A DNA stretch of 64,000 nt from Halomarina oriensis (GCF_009791395.1 NZ_WSZK01000030.1:62001-126000); one strand, 5' to 3'. Shown: positions 1 to 8,966, counted from the stretch's first letter. Numbers and translations: made by a program. Notes: a model not told the origin generated them from the letters alone.

Positions 1-147
1 CGTCCACGAGTGACCACACCGACCGCCTCCCGGAAGCGTGTGCGGCTACCGGCGCGACCGCTCGTCGGTGTGAGTGTGTGCGAACGACGGAGCGTGAACG
101 CGAGAGGGCCTCGTGGCCCGCTGGACGCTCGGAGAAGCGTCGGTCCC

Positions 148-1017
148 TCAGCCGCCGAGGAACTCCTGTCGGACCTCCTCGTCGTGGAGCAGGACGTCGC
201 CGTCGTCCTCGAAGCGGTTGGACCCGTTGACGAGGACGTACCCTCGGTCACAGCGCCGAAGCGCCTCCTTCGCGTTCTGCTCGACCATCAGGATGGCCGT
301 TCCGCTCTCGTTGATACCGTCGATGCGGTCGAACATCTCGTCGACGAGGTCCGGGGCCAGCCCCGCGGAGGGTTCGTCGAGCATCAGCAGTTTCGGGTCG
401 AGCATCAGCGCCCGACCCATGGCGAGCATCTGGCGCTGCCCGCCCGAGAGCGTGCCGGCTTTCTGTTCCTGACGCTCTTCGAGGATGGGGAACCGTTCGA
501 ACACCTCGGCGAGTTTGTCGTCGGGGAACTCGTCGAGGATGTACGCCCCCATCTCCAGGTTCTCGCGTACCGAGAGGCCCGCGAACACGTTCTCGTTCTG
601 GGGGACGTAGCCCAGGCCGTAGTGGATGATGTCCTCGGGGACCATCCCGGCGATGTCCGTCCCGTCGAACTCGATGGCCCCGCCCATGAACGACGTCAGG
701 CCGAAGACGGACTTCATGACGGTGGACTTGCCGGCCCCGTTCGGGCCGACGATGACGACGTACTCGCCGTCGGCGACGTCGAGGTCCACCTCGTCGAGCA
801 CCTGGAGGTCGCCGTAGCCGGCGTCGAGGTCACGGACCGCCAGCAGGCCCTCGGTGTCCGGACGTGTCGTCTCGGCGCTGGCGCTCCTCGTCTCTTCGGT
901 CGTCGCTGCGGCGTCGCGCTCTGCTTCGCGCTCCTCGGGGGCGTCACCGGGCGGTGACTCCCTCGCGGCACCCGACTCGACGTTCGACTCGCCCTCGGCG
1001 TCCGGGTCGGTGCTCAT
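148..1017 (-). CDS. livF: Branched-chain amino acid ABC transporter, ATP-binding subunit LivF
   Basis: This is a 289-aa ABC ATPase that would power a branched-chain amino acid (or urea/amide) importer at the inner face of the membrane. Walker A (GPNGAGKST) is at residues 91-99, the ABC signature (LSGGQRQ) at about 190-196 and Walker B (LLMLDEP) at about 210-216. The LivF-type phrase YVPQNENVF is also present. The first ~57 residues are an acidic low-complexity extension typical of haloarchaeal proteins. The start codon overlaps the stop of livG (ATGA), so it is the last gene of a translationally coupled livH-M-G-F operon. The substrate-binding protein is not in the window, so the substrate cannot be fixed. 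Confidence 0.93.
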   Translation of the reverse strand: MSTDPDAEGESNVESGAARESPPGDAPEEREAERDAAATTEETRSASAETTRPDTEGLLAVRDLDAGYGDLQVLDEVDLDVADGEYVVIVGPNGAGKSTVMKSVFGLTSFMGGAIEFDGTDIAGMVPEDIIHYGLGYVPQNENVFAGLSVRENLEMGAYILDEFPDDKLAEVFERFPILEERQEQKAGTLSGGQRQMLAMGRALMLDPKLLMLDEPSAGLAPDLVDEMFDRIDGINESGTAILMVEQNAKEALRRCDRGYVLVNGSNRFEDDGDVLLHDEEVRQEFLGG

Positions 1018-1964
1018 ATCGTCTCCCCCAGATACGCGTCGATGACGCGGTCGTCGTTTCTGATGTCGTCGGCCTCGCCCTCGGCGAGGACCGTCCCCTG
1101 GTGCATGACGATGATGTGTTCGCAGTTGTTCATGATGACGTCCATGTCGTGTTCGACGAGGAGGAACGTCAGGCCCTCCTCGCGCAGGTCGTGAACCCGC
1201 TTGAGCAGTTTCTTCTCCAGTGTCGGGTTGACACCGGCGAGCGGTTCGTCGAGCAGGACCATCTCCGGGTCGGTCATCAGCACGCGGGCCATCTCCAGCA
1301 GTTTCCGCTGGCCGCCGGAGAGCGACCCCGCGTACTCGCCCGCGAGGTGGTCGATCTCGAAGAACTCCAGGGTCTCCCAGGCGCGCTCTCTGAGGTCCTC
1401 CTCCTGTCTGGTGACGGCCCGACGGCCCTGTGGGACGACTCGTTCCCAGCGCTGTCGTTGGGAGTCGTCGAGGAAGCGTGGTGCTGGAATCCCCGGCACG
1501 ACAGAGTTGAACAGCGACTCACCGACCTGCCCGCGGGGCGCGAGCATCATGTTCTCCAGGACGGTCATGTCCTCCATCTCGCGGGCGATCTGGAACGTCC
1601 GCACGAGGCCCTTGTTGGCGACCTGTTCGGGTCGCAGGCCGGTGATGTCCTCGCCCTGGAAGAACACCTTCCCCGAGGTGGGGCGGTGGACGCCGGCGAT
1701 GCAGTTGAACGTCGTCGACTTGCCGGCCCCGTTCGGGCCGATGAGGCCGGTCAGCGACCCGGCTTCGACCTGGAAACTCGCGTCGGCGACGGCGGTGATA
1801 CCGCCGAACTCCTTCCGGAGGTTCTGGATGCGGAGCGGGACGCCCCGTGGTGTGGTCTTCGCGGCCTCCTCGACGGCGGAGTCGGCCGTTCCGGGTTCGG
1901 GGGCGTCGCCCGACTCGCCCGTCTCACCCGACGTCTCGACGGGTTGTTCTTCGGTGTCACTCAT
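1014..1964 (-). CDS. livG: Branched-chain amino acid ABC transporter, ATP-binding subunit LivG
   Basis: This is the second ABC ATPase of the liv importer, about 316 aa. Walker A (GPNGAGKST) is near residue 76-84, after an acidic ~40-residue extension. LSGGQRK and VLLDEPLAGVNP follow as signature and Walker B, and the LivG-specific long insert lies between Walker A and the signature. Two ATGs lie close together, at 1973 and 1964. I prefer 1964 (MSDTEEQ), which overlaps the livM stop by 8 bases, against 17 for the other. It pairs with LivF to form the nucleotide-binding dimer. Confidence 0.93.
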   Translation of the reverse strand: MSDTEEQPVETSGETGESGDAPEPGTADSAVEEAAKTTPRGVPLRIQNLRKEFGGITAVADASFQVEAGSLTGLIGPNGAGKSTTFNCIAGVHRPTSGKVFFQGEDITGLRPEQVANKGLVRTFQIAREMEDMTVLENMMLAPRGQVGESLFNSVVPGIPAPRFLDDSQRQRWERVVPQGRRAVTRQEEDLRERAWETLEFFEIDHLAGEYAGSLSGGQRKLLEMARVLMTDPEMVLLDEPLAGVNPTLEKKLLKRVHDLREEGLTFLLVEHDMDVIMNNCEHIIVMHQGTVLAEGEADDIRNDDRVIDAYLGETI

Positions 1965-3309
1965 CGTCGGCACCTCCCTGGGTCCGCCCGCCGTCGGTGG
2001 CGGCGGTCTGCCCTCGCGTCCGGTCGCGGCGCATCAGGTCGACGCTGGAGGCGACCTCCTTGCGGTGGCCCAGCAGGCCGTCCGGGCGGTTCTGCATCAG
2101 CCAGACGAGGAGGACGCCGATGATGATGAACCGCATGCTGTCGATGTTGGCGACGACGAAGCCCACCAGCGGGAGGGGGTCGGCCGAGAGCAGCGGCGTG
2201 AACGCGTCGATGACCGAGTTGGGTCGTGGCAACCGGAGGTTGAACGTCGCGACGATGTTCGAGATGTACGTCGGCAGGAGGAACAACAGCGCGGCGAACA
2301 CCGCGCCGCCGAGGACGCTCCCGGTGTTCGACCCCGACCCGCCGATGATGAGGGCGATGAAGATGTAGAACGTCAACACGGGCAGGAAGTTCGTCGTCGG
2401 GTTGACCGACCCGTTGCCGAGGCCCTGCCAGAGCGCGCCGGCCAGCCCCATGAGCGCACAGCCGAGCATGAATATCTTGATCTTGAACATCCGGGTGTCC
2501 TTCCCGAGCGACTCGGCGACGAGTTCGTCCTCGCGGATGGCCTTCAGCACGCGACCGAACGGCGAGTTGCCCGTCCGCCGCGAGAGCCAGTAGACGAGGC
2601 CGACGACGACGAGCAACAGGACGGTGTAGGTCATATCAACGACCAGGTTCGTCCGCATCACGCCGAACGACTCGAACACGCCGAAGACGGCTTCGCCGAC
2701 GGCGTTCGGTGCGGACGTGACGTCCGCGGGGTTCTCGTAGTACAGCGTCCGTGCGGGGTTCGCCGGGAAGTTCCGGGTCCCCTGCCCCGCGCCGGTGATG
2801 GGTGCCAGCGGGCGGGCGAGGGCGGTGGTGCGGATGATCTCGGACATCGCCACGGTGGCGATGGCGAGGTAGTCCGCCCGCAGTCTGAGTGCGGGGAACG
2901 CCGCGATGAGGCCGACGACGGCGGCGATGAGCATCGCGCCGATGATACCGATGGGCAGCGGGAGGCCGAGTCCGGCCGGCGTCGCGTCGGGCGACCCGCT
3001 GAGGAAGCCCACCGCGTACGCGCCGACGGCCATGAACCCCGCTACGCCGATGTTGAACAGGCCCGCGTAGCCCCACTGGAGGTTGAGCGCGAGGACGGCC
3101 AGCGCGTAGACGGCGACGAGGAACGTCATGCTCTGGACCGTCCCCAGCACGCCGGCGGTGTCGTAGCCGAGGTACATCCCGACCGCGGCGAACAGCGCCC
3201 AGAGCGCGACCATCGTGACGAGCAGGAGCGAGGCGTCGGTGGTGCCGCCGCCCTGACTGAACCGTGCGCGAAGCCCCGAGAAGCGCTCGCGTGGCGTCTC
3301 GTCGCTCAT
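1957..3309 (-). CDS. livM: Branched-chain amino acid ABC transporter permease LivM
   Basis: This is a 450-aa polytopic permease of the LivM family, the second membrane subunit of the importer. It has about eight to ten hydrophobic helices. LivM-like landmarks are GYAGLFNIGVAGFMAVGAYA, LRLRADYLAIATVAMSEIIR, the cytoplasmic EAA-like loop FGRVLKAIREDELVAESLGKD and the late GGSGSNTGSVLGG segment. The reading frame is open further upstream, but that part is the shadow of livH. The ATG at 3309 overlaps the livH stop (3306) in the usual ATGA fashion and starts a sensible soluble N-terminus (MSDETPRERF). The C-terminal ~40 residues are hydrophilic and species-variable. Confidence 0.92.
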   Translation of the reverse strand: MSDETPRERFSGLRARFSQGGGTTDASLLLVTMVALWALFAAVGMYLGYDTAGVLGTVQSMTFLVAVYALAVLALNLQWGYAGLFNIGVAGFMAVGAYAVGFLSGSPDATPAGLGLPLPIGIIGAMLIAAVVGLIAAFPALRLRADYLAIATVAMSEIIRTTALARPLAPITGAGQGTRNFPANPARTLYYENPADVTSAPNAVGEAVFGVFESFGVMRTNLVVDMTYTVLLLVVVGLVYWLSRRTGNSPFGRVLKAIREDELVAESLGKDTRMFKIKIFMLGCALMGLAGALWQGLGNGSVNPTTNFLPVLTFYIFIALIIGGSGSNTGSVLGGAVFAALLFLLPTYISNIVATFNLRLPRPNSVIDAFTPLLSADPLPLVGFVVANIDSMRFIIIGVLLVWLMQNRPDGLLGHRKEVASSVDLMRRDRTRGQTAATDGGRTQGGADDE

Positions 3310-4352
3310 GTCGTCTCCACCCCGCCGTAGATACCCTGCGGACGGATCAGCAGGATGACGATGAGCAGCGCGAACGTCACCGGGAGGGTCATGTCCGACC
3401 ACACCCCCGAGAGCCAGACGGCCGACGCCTGCTGGACGATGCCGATGATGATGCCGCCGAGGACGGCGCCGTAGACCGACCCGATGCCGCCGAGGATGAC
3501 CGCCGCGAAGATGAGCAGGAGGAGTCGCCAGCCGATGTTGTACGCGATGGTGCCCTGCGAGAGGACGAGCAGGAACCCGGCCGCGCCGGCGAGGCCGCCG
3601 CCGAGCACCCACGTCGACCGGATGACGCGTTCGGTCGGGATGCCGGTGACCCGAGCGAGGTCCTCGTTGTCGGCCATCGCACGCATCGACTTGCCGAGTT
3701 TCGTCCGCGTGAGCAGCAGGTGGACGCCGACCACCAGCACCGCCGCGGCGACGAGGATGATGAGCTGGTGGGCGTCGACGATGAACCGGCCGAGTCCGAG
3801 CGCCTCACCGACGAAGTACCGCTGCGTGCCGGCGGTGACACCGGGGCGCTGGGTTCCGTAGACGATGGCTAACAGGTAGCGGACGACGAACGCGACGCCG
3901 ATGCTGGCGATGAGCAGGGAGATGCCCTCCGCACTGCGCATCGGCTTGTAGACGACCCGGTCGAGGACGAGCGCCACGACCACCGTCGCAACCACGGCGA
4001 CCAGCAAGCCGACGACGACGGCGAACGGGGCCGAGGTGATACTGACGCCCACCTGCCCGGCCGCCGGTCGAAGCAAGAACAGGTTTCCGAGCGTGGCGAT
4101 GCCGCCCCCGGCGACGAGGTACGCCGTCGAGAACCCGGAGAACGCGCCGACGGTGACGTACTCCCCGTGTGCGAAGTTCGCAAAGTTGAGGATGCTGTAC
4201 GTCAGTGAGAGGCCGATACCGGCCAGACCGTAGATGAGTCCGATGACCAGCCCCGTCCAGAGATACGTCAGTAGCGTCGACGGGCCGAGCGAGCCGTCGA
4301 CGAGCCGTCTGAGCAGGTCCAGCAGTAACAGCACTGCGACCGCACCCGCCAC
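3306..4352 (-). CDS. livH: Branched-chain amino acid ABC transporter permease LivH (possible 5' frameshift)
   Basis: This is a LivH-type permease of 348 aa from a GTG at 4352. LivH hallmarks are GLIYGLAGIGLSLTYSILNF, FANFAHGEYVTVGAF, the EAA loop (SMRAMADNEDLARVTGIP) and a closing GGIGSVYGAVLGG...RPQGIYG. The GTG start is poor because it falls inside a hydrophobic helix. An ATG at 4413 opens another frame (MAVSDRISWGG). If the run of eight C at 4381-4388 were seven, that frame would join this one as MAVSDRISWGGRFFDNPAAF followed by VAGAVAVLLLL. I therefore think the true gene spans 3306-4413 and that the frame break is a sequencing error or a phase-variable tract. It is the first gene of the liv operon. 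Confidence 0.88.
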   Translation of the reverse strand: MAGAVAVLLLLDLLRRLVDGSLGPSTLLTYLWTGLVIGLIYGLAGIGLSLTYSILNFANFAHGEYVTVGAFSGFSTAYLVAGGGIATLGNLFLLRPAAGQVGVSITSAPFAVVVGLLVAVVATVVVALVLDRVVYKPMRSAEGISLLIASIGVAFVVRYLLAIVYGTQRPGVTAGTQRYFVGEALGLGRFIVDAHQLIILVAAAVLVVGVHLLLTRTKLGKSMRAMADNEDLARVTGIPTERVIRSTWVLGGGLAGAAGFLLVLSQGTIAYNIGWRLLLLIFAAVILGGIGSVYGAVLGGIIIGIVQQASAVWLSGVWSDMTLPVTFALLIVILLIRPQGIYGGVETT

Positions 4353-4472
4353 GAACGCCGCGGGGTTGTCGAAGAATCGTCCCCCCCCATGATATTCTGT
4401 CGCTTACTGCCATGAGTGTATTTCACGCACTGGTCGGCGGTCGATGGATAAATAACCAACCGTCCGTCCCGC

Positions 4473-4961
4473 TCAGAACCGTTCGCCGCCAATCACTTGT
4501 TCGACGATGCGGTCCGCGCGTTGCTCGGGGGACTCCCGTCGACGAAGCGCGCCGACGAGGTAGACGGCCGTCGCTCCCGTGGTGACGACGAGCGCACCGA
4601 GCGAGAGACAGGCGACTGCCCGAATCGAGAGGCCAGCACGGACCGGGTCGGTCGGCGTTCCGAACAGGACGGCACTACCGAACAGGACGGCACTACCGAA
4701 CAGGACGGCCCCGGCCAGCGCGGCGAGCGCCCCGAACGTGAACGCGGCGTGTTCTCGCTCGGGGACCGACCGGTGGACGAGGCGGTGGGCCGTCGCGCCA
4801 CAGCACCCGGCAGCGGCGACGAGCGCCCACGACGCGACGGTCGGGAGTCCACTGGCGAGTGCGCTCGCGGTCACGAACGAACAGGCGACGAGCAGGAACG
4901 CCACCACGGTCAGGTCGGGCGACACGATACGGAGGTGACGACTGGACACAGCGACGCTCAC
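4473..4961 (-). CDS. Small four-helix membrane protein, unknown function
   Basis: This is a protein of about 162 aa with four hydrophobic segments separated by short loops and a charged C-terminus (RRRESPEQRADRI). The start is uncertain. GTG at 4961 (VSVAVSSRHLR) and GTG at 4949 (VSSRHLR) are both in frame, and the open frame upstream of 4961 is the shadow of pgk. The third helix contains a near-perfect tandem repeat, VLFGSA-VLFGSA-VLFGT, encoded by an 18-bp DNA repeat. It is transcribed divergently from pgk and convergently with nothing recognisable. I do not recognise the family. Confidence 0.65.
   Translation of the reverse strand: MSVAVSSRHLRIVSPDLTVVAFLLVACSFVTASALASGLPTVASWALVAAAGCCGATAHRLVHRSVPEREHAAFTFGALAALAGAVLFGSAVLFGSAVLFGTPTDPVRAGLSIRAVACLSLGALVVTTGATAVYLVGALRRRESPEQRADRIVEQVIGGERF
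4660..4709. repeat. 18-bp tandem repeat, 2.8 copies, inside a membrane-protein gene
   Basis: Copies are at 4660-4677 and 4678-4695, with a partial third at 4696-4709. The unit is ccgaacaggacggcacta on the plus strand. It is in frame and encodes VLFGSA repeats in the minus-strand membrane protein, so copy-number changes would only lengthen or shorten a helix. Confidence 0.9.
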
Positions 4962-5030
4962 GGGTTCACGGGAATAAACGCTGGGATTAGGAGGGGAACA
5001 ACTTAGGTGGCGGCTGGTGGAGGGAGTCGC

Positions 5031-6215
5031 ATGGTCCGGACGCTCGACGACTTCGACGCCGCGAACGCGGCCGTCGGAGTTCGCGTCGACATCAACAGTC
5101 CCATCGCCGCCGACGGTTCGCTCGCCGACGACACCCGCCTTCGGGCACACGTCGACACGCTCGGCGAACTCGCCGCTCGGGACGCACGGGTCGTCGTTCT
5201 CGCCCACCAGGGTCGGCCCGGCGGCGACGACTTCACCACGCTGGCCGCCCACGCCGCCCGTCTGGACGACCTGCTCGATGCCCCGGTCGACTACCTCGAC
5301 GCGACGTTCGGAAGTACCGCACGCGACGCCGTCGACGCGCTCGAACCGGGCCGGGTCCTCGTCCTAGAGAACACGCGTTTCTACAGCGAGGAGGTGATGT
5401 CGTTCCCGCCCGAGGTGGCCGCCGAGACGCACCTCGTCGCGGGCCTCTCGCCCGCGCTCGACGCGTACGTGAACGACGCGTTCGCCGCCGCCCACCGCTC
5501 GCAGCCCTCGCTGGTCGGCTTCCCGGCGGTCGTGCCGGGCTACGCCGGCCGGGTGATGGAACGGGAACTCGACGCGCTCGGCGACATCGGGTCGACCCCG
5601 ACCCCGCGTGTGTACGTCCTCGGCGGGGCGAAGGTCGACGACTCCATCGACGTCGCGTCGAGCGTCCTCGACTCGGGGCTCGCGGACACCGTCCTCACCT
5701 GCGGCGTCGTCGGCAACACCTTCCTCCACGCGTCGGGCGTCGAGTTGGGTGCCGAGTCGACCAACGTCGTCAAGGACCGGGCCGGTGAGGCGCTCACCCG
5801 CGCCGAACGACTGCTCGAGGAGTACGGCGACCGAATCCGCGTCCCGGTCGACGTAGCGGTCGAACGCGACGGCGAACGCGTCGAGATACCGGTCGAGGAC
5901 CTGCCGACGACCGAACCGGCGATGGACGTCGGGAGCGAGACGGTCGGCGTCTACGGCGACCTGCTGGCCGACACCGGGACGGCCATCCTCAACGGGCCGG
6001 CGGGCGTCTTCGAGATGGACGTCTTCGCCGTGGGGACCAGGGAGCTCTACCGGGCCGCACAGGCCGCGGAGTACACCGTCGTCGGCGGTGGCGACACGGC
6101 CTCGGCGCTCCGACAGTTGGGGCTCTCCGGGTTCGACCACGTCAGCACCGGCGGTGGGGCCGCCCTGACGCTCCTCACCGGCGAGTCGCTCCCTGCCGTC
6201 GAGGCGCTGTCGTGA
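5031..6215 (+). CDS. pgk: Phosphoglycerate kinase
   Basis: This 394-aa enzyme interconverts 1,3-bisphosphoglycerate + ADP and 3-phosphoglycerate + ATP, in the cytosol. Family landmarks appear in order: VRVDINSPI (for RVDFNVP), HQGRPG, LENTRFYSEE, YVNDAFAAAHRSQPS, VLGGAKVDDS, LNGPAGVFE and VVGGGDTASAL, then HVSTGGGAAL at the C-terminus. The ATG at 5031 has a good Shine-Dalgarno (ggaggg) about 5-10 bases upstream. The in-frame GTG at 5007 would add only MAAGGGSR and is less likely. Its stop overlaps the start of the GNAT gene, so the two are coupled. Confidence 0.95.
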   Translation: MVRTLDDFDAANAAVGVRVDINSPIAADGSLADDTRLRAHVDTLGELAARDARVVVLAHQGRPGGDDFTTLAAHAARLDDLLDAPVDYLDATFGSTARDAVDALEPGRVLVLENTRFYSEEVMSFPPEVAAETHLVAGLSPALDAYVNDAFAAAHRSQPSLVGFPAVVPGYAGRVMERELDALGDIGSTPTPRVYVLGGAKVDDSIDVASSVLDSGLADTVLTCGVVGNTFLHASGVELGAESTNVVKDRAGEALTRAERLLEEYGDRIRVPVDVAVERDGERVEIPVEDLPTTEPAMDVGSETVGVYGDLLADTGTAILNGPAGVFEMDVFAVGTRELYRAAQAAEYTVVGGGDTASALRQLGLSGFDHVSTGGGAALTLLTGESLPAVEALS

Positions 6216-6694
6216 ACATCGAGCCACCCGGCATCGACGACGCCGACGCGCTCGCCGACGCGTGGGTGGCTCTCGCCGCGGACCAGCAGTCGTACGACTC
6301 GTTGCTCGTCCCCGAGGCGAACCGTGCGAGTGCGCGGGAGGCTATCTGTCGCTCCATCGTCACCGGTGGTGCGCTCGTCGCCCGTGTCGACGACGACCTC
6401 GCGGGGTTCGTCCAGTTCGGTCTGGAGTCCGGACTCTACGAGACCGCCGCGCCCAAAGGCGTCGTCGAGAACCTGTTCGTCGTCGCCAGCTACCGCGACG
6501 CGGGGGTCGGGTCGGCACTCCTCGAAGCCGCCGAGGACGCGCTCGTGGCGGACGGTGCCGGGGTAGTGGTCCTCGACGTGATGGCCGACAACGAGGGCGC
6601 TCGTCGGTTCTATCGACGACACGGCTACGACCCGCATCGAATCACCATGCTCAAGCGGGTCGAAAACGATTTACACGACGGGGAGGACCGCTAG
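6212..6694 (+). CDS. GNAT-family N-acetyltransferase
   Basis: This 160-aa protein starts with a GTG that overlaps the pgk stop (GTGA). The GNAT core is visible. Strand beta-4 is VVENLFVVASYRDAGVGSAL, containing the acetyl-CoA-binding Q/RxxGxG/A variant RDAGVG. It is followed by LLEAAEDALVADGAGVVVLDV and the late ADNEGARRFYRRHGYDP motif common to RimI-like enzymes. The acceptor substrate cannot be deduced. It is the last core gene before the tRNA-Thr and the island. Confidence 0.85.
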   Translation: MNIEPPGIDDADALADAWVALAADQQSYDSLLVPEANRASAREAICRSIVTGGALVARVDDDLAGFVQFGLESGLYETAAPKGVVENLFVVASYRDAGVGSALLEAAEDALVADGAGVVVLDVMADNEGARRFYRRHGYDPHRITMLKRVENDLHDGEDR

Positions 6695-6701
6695 CGTACG
6701 C

Positions 6702-6775
6702 GCCAAGGGAGCTTGGGCGGCTCAAGCACTCGATTTGTAATCGAGAATTCGTGGGTTCGAATCCCACCCTTGGCT
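6702..6775 (+). tRNA. tRNA-Thr (anticodon TGT)
   Basis: This is a complete 74-nt cloverleaf. The acceptor is GCCAAGG/CCTTGGC with discriminator T (as expected for archaeal tRNA-Thr). The D arm is GCTT...AAGC, the anticodon stem CTCGA/TCGAG with loop TTTGTAA, and the T arm GTGGG-TTCGAAT-CCCAC. No intron and no encoded CCA are present. Positions 8 and 14 are both G rather than the near-universal U8 and A14. Low-GC, non-core genes begin directly after the 3' end, which makes this the probable integration site of the island. Confidence 0.93.
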
Positions 6776-7167
6776 CTTAACAATAAGTTTACAATTGGAT
6801 GAACCAGCGGCAGCGCTGGTCTCATCCTGTGAACTCACGCGATTCAGGCAGAGCGTAGAATTGTTGGCTGGCGAGAATTCTTCAACCGCTCTCACTCTGA
6901 CCTGGGTGAGCAGGAATCGTCGTGGGTGCGCATCAATTGTCCTTGACGCGCGCGCGAACGTTCCCATATTCGAGTCGTCGATGAACGTGCGCCACCAGTG
7001 CGGGTATCGCTCTTCTGCTTGGCCGGCACAGGTCGGCAACCCGCGAGACGCGTGGCACCATGACCACAGAGGTGGTCGAGCGTGACGAATCACGGATGCC
7101 GTGACAGTGAGTGTTCCTCCACGTTCGCACTCGACAGACTGAGTGAGTACACTCCGAGGTGGTCGAG
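6776..7167. other. Gene-free stretch after tRNA-Thr
   Basis: These 392 bases lie between the tRNA and the first island gene. Open frames occur on both strands, but none has a start, length or residue pattern that looks coding. No integrase C-terminus (HxxR...Y) could be read in any frame. It could hold a decayed integrase end, but I see no positive evidence for that. Confidence 0.5.
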
Positions 7168-8802
7168 ATGCCGGCGCTGATTCAACCGGCACCGCACGAA
7201 TTCGCGGCGAACTATCTCATCACCGAGGACGGCCTCGCGCCGTTTTTCGCTGCGGACCGGCGAGTCAAGGAGGGCGACGGCAGTCAGGTCGCCTCGTTCG
7301 TCTCCGAGGGCGAACGATGGGTAGTGAAGCTCTACTATCAGGGGAGTGGCATCGTCCATCCCGGAGACCAACTACCCGGTGGGACCGACTGGCGACTCGG
7401 TGAGATGCGCGAGTTCCGGTTGACGATTGCCCGTCACTCAGACGAAGACCCGGTCGGCGAGCAGGATTTCAACGCGCACCTCGCGCCTCGATGGCAGGGG
7501 ATGGAAGTCAGACGAAGTGATGGTCGAGTCACTGAGTACTCTGTACCGCCGCAGGTAGAGGAAGGCGTCAACGTTCGCGTCCAGGGCTCCAACATCGAAT
7601 TCTCTCGCTACCTTCCGCTTCTCCAGCGCGCGGCAGATGCGGTTGGAATTCGTGGGCGGTACTTCGATGCCCCACACAAGCACAGCAACATTCAGGACGC
7701 TGAGCGGTACGTGCGTGTTCACTGGAAGGATAGCGGCCCAATTCACGCTCGTGACGGTCCGATTGCATCGATGGGCCACCTTCTGGAGAGCGACCGGGCA
7801 GGGTACCGGAAGATCGTACAGAACGACGATGATGAGCAGGGACGCAACGTCCCAGGGTACTACCACACGGTCACGCTCGGAACACGGCGGATTCGTGAGG
7901 CGTTTCCGACGCACCAACTCCCCAAAGAGGTCAAACACTACTACGCGCGCGAGGCCGCCACGAAGTCCGAGAAGGGCCCGCTTGCGCATCCGAAGCTCGG
8001 TGTCTCCTATCAGGTGAGCCGATGGGATGAGACGCTCGGCGCTACCCAGACAGATATTGAGCAACTGGAGACAGAGCTCGACCAGACGCTACTCTCTGTC
8101 TTGGCTGAGAGCGGACTCGATATCGCTCCCTCGCAGGATGATGGCCCGTACGTGCGCGATGCATACTTCGGGGCGACGCTCTCAGACAATGGTCCCGAGC
8201 CAGTCGCACTCGACCTGACTACAATCAAGTCCACTCAGGAGAGCGTCGTCATCAAATACCTCGCAGACGGGCTCACTGACGTCCAGTTTGAGACCCTTGA
8301 GACGCTAGTGACCGACGGAGGAATCGTATCGACCGGAGACATCGCCTCACAGAACGATCGGCATGTCGGGAGCGTCCGACGCGCACTTCGCGATCTTGAG
8401 GAACTCGTCGAGTGGAAGTACGGTCAGGTATCGCTCCGCTCGGACTACATCGCTGAACTCGTCCACCAGGCTGTCGAAGAAGCACGGGATGCGTTCCGGC
8501 GTGTCGTCGACACGAGCGCGACGGCGGTGGAGGCTGCGCAGAGGGGGTTAGACGAGACGATGAGTGTCTTCGTTGCGTGGGCTGCCCGCCACGATGTCGA
8601 CGTGAACGACGTACTGAACAGCCGCGAGGCACGGATGCGACTCCGCTTCGGTAGGGCGGACCGTGAAACCCGACGTGCCATTCGCGAGGGCTTCCGGATT
8701 TGGACGGACGCTAATCTGCCACCGGAGCGATACCGGATGGCTCGCGTTCAATTCGGCGATGGGAGCGTTTCGCAGGCGTGGCGATATCTCGACCCCGGCT
8801 GA
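7168..8802 (+). CDS. Haloarchaeal winged-helix (MarR-like) island protein
   Basis: This is a 544-aa soluble protein opening MPALIQPAPHEFAANYLITE. It resembles a haloarchaeal family (I believe DUF7845) often met on plasmids and islands, and I cannot give its function. Residues about 370-440 read as a winged helix (ETLVTDGGIVSTGDIASQND then VGSVRRALRDLEELVEW). A long helical C-terminal segment with many Ala/Glu/Arg follows (about 440-530). The ATG at 7168 is chosen over the GTG at 7159 because a GAGGTG ribosome-binding site lies 6-11 bases before it. It stands alone on the plus strand with a hairpin about 165 bases downstream. A regulator of island genes is possible. Confidence 0.8.
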   Translation: MPALIQPAPHEFAANYLITEDGLAPFFAADRRVKEGDGSQVASFVSEGERWVVKLYYQGSGIVHPGDQLPGGTDWRLGEMREFRLTIARHSDEDPVGEQDFNAHLAPRWQGMEVRRSDGRVTEYSVPPQVEEGVNVRVQGSNIEFSRYLPLLQRAADAVGIRGRYFDAPHKHSNIQDAERYVRVHWKDSGPIHARDGPIASMGHLLESDRAGYRKIVQNDDDEQGRNVPGYYHTVTLGTRRIREAFPTHQLPKEVKHYYAREAATKSEKGPLAHPKLGVSYQVSRWDETLGATQTDIEQLETELDQTLLSVLAESGLDIAPSQDDGPYVRDAYFGATLSDNGPEPVALDLTTIKSTQESVVIKYLADGLTDVQFETLETLVTDGGIVSTGDIASQNDRHVGSVRRALRDLEELVEWKYGQVSLRSDYIAELVHQAVEEARDAFRRVVDTSATAVEAAQRGLDETMSVFVAWAARHDVDVNDVLNSREARMRLRFGRADRETRRAIREGFRIWTDANLPPERYRMARVQFGDGSVSQAWRYLDPG

Positions 8803-8966
8803 CGGCGCTGGCCGCATGAGTGGCAACACTACCTTGTCTGCCGGTCACCGGCGATTTTGACCCGCTCTAAGGGCCGTCTCTCTTAGGAGTGGCGCCTTGG
8901 CCGACAGCTACAGAGATTCACCACAGCACACGGGCGAGACTTACCAAACAGGAGGCGTTGGGTTCC

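Noticed and set aside
1201-3330. Long plus-strand open frame of 709 codons over livG and livM
   Set aside because: It is antisense to well-conserved transporter genes and has Arg/Asp-rich low-complexity sequence with no motif.
6776-7167. Decayed integrase after the tRNA
   Set aside because: No frame shows the HxxR or catalytic Tyr region of a tyrosine recombinase, so I did not annotate one.
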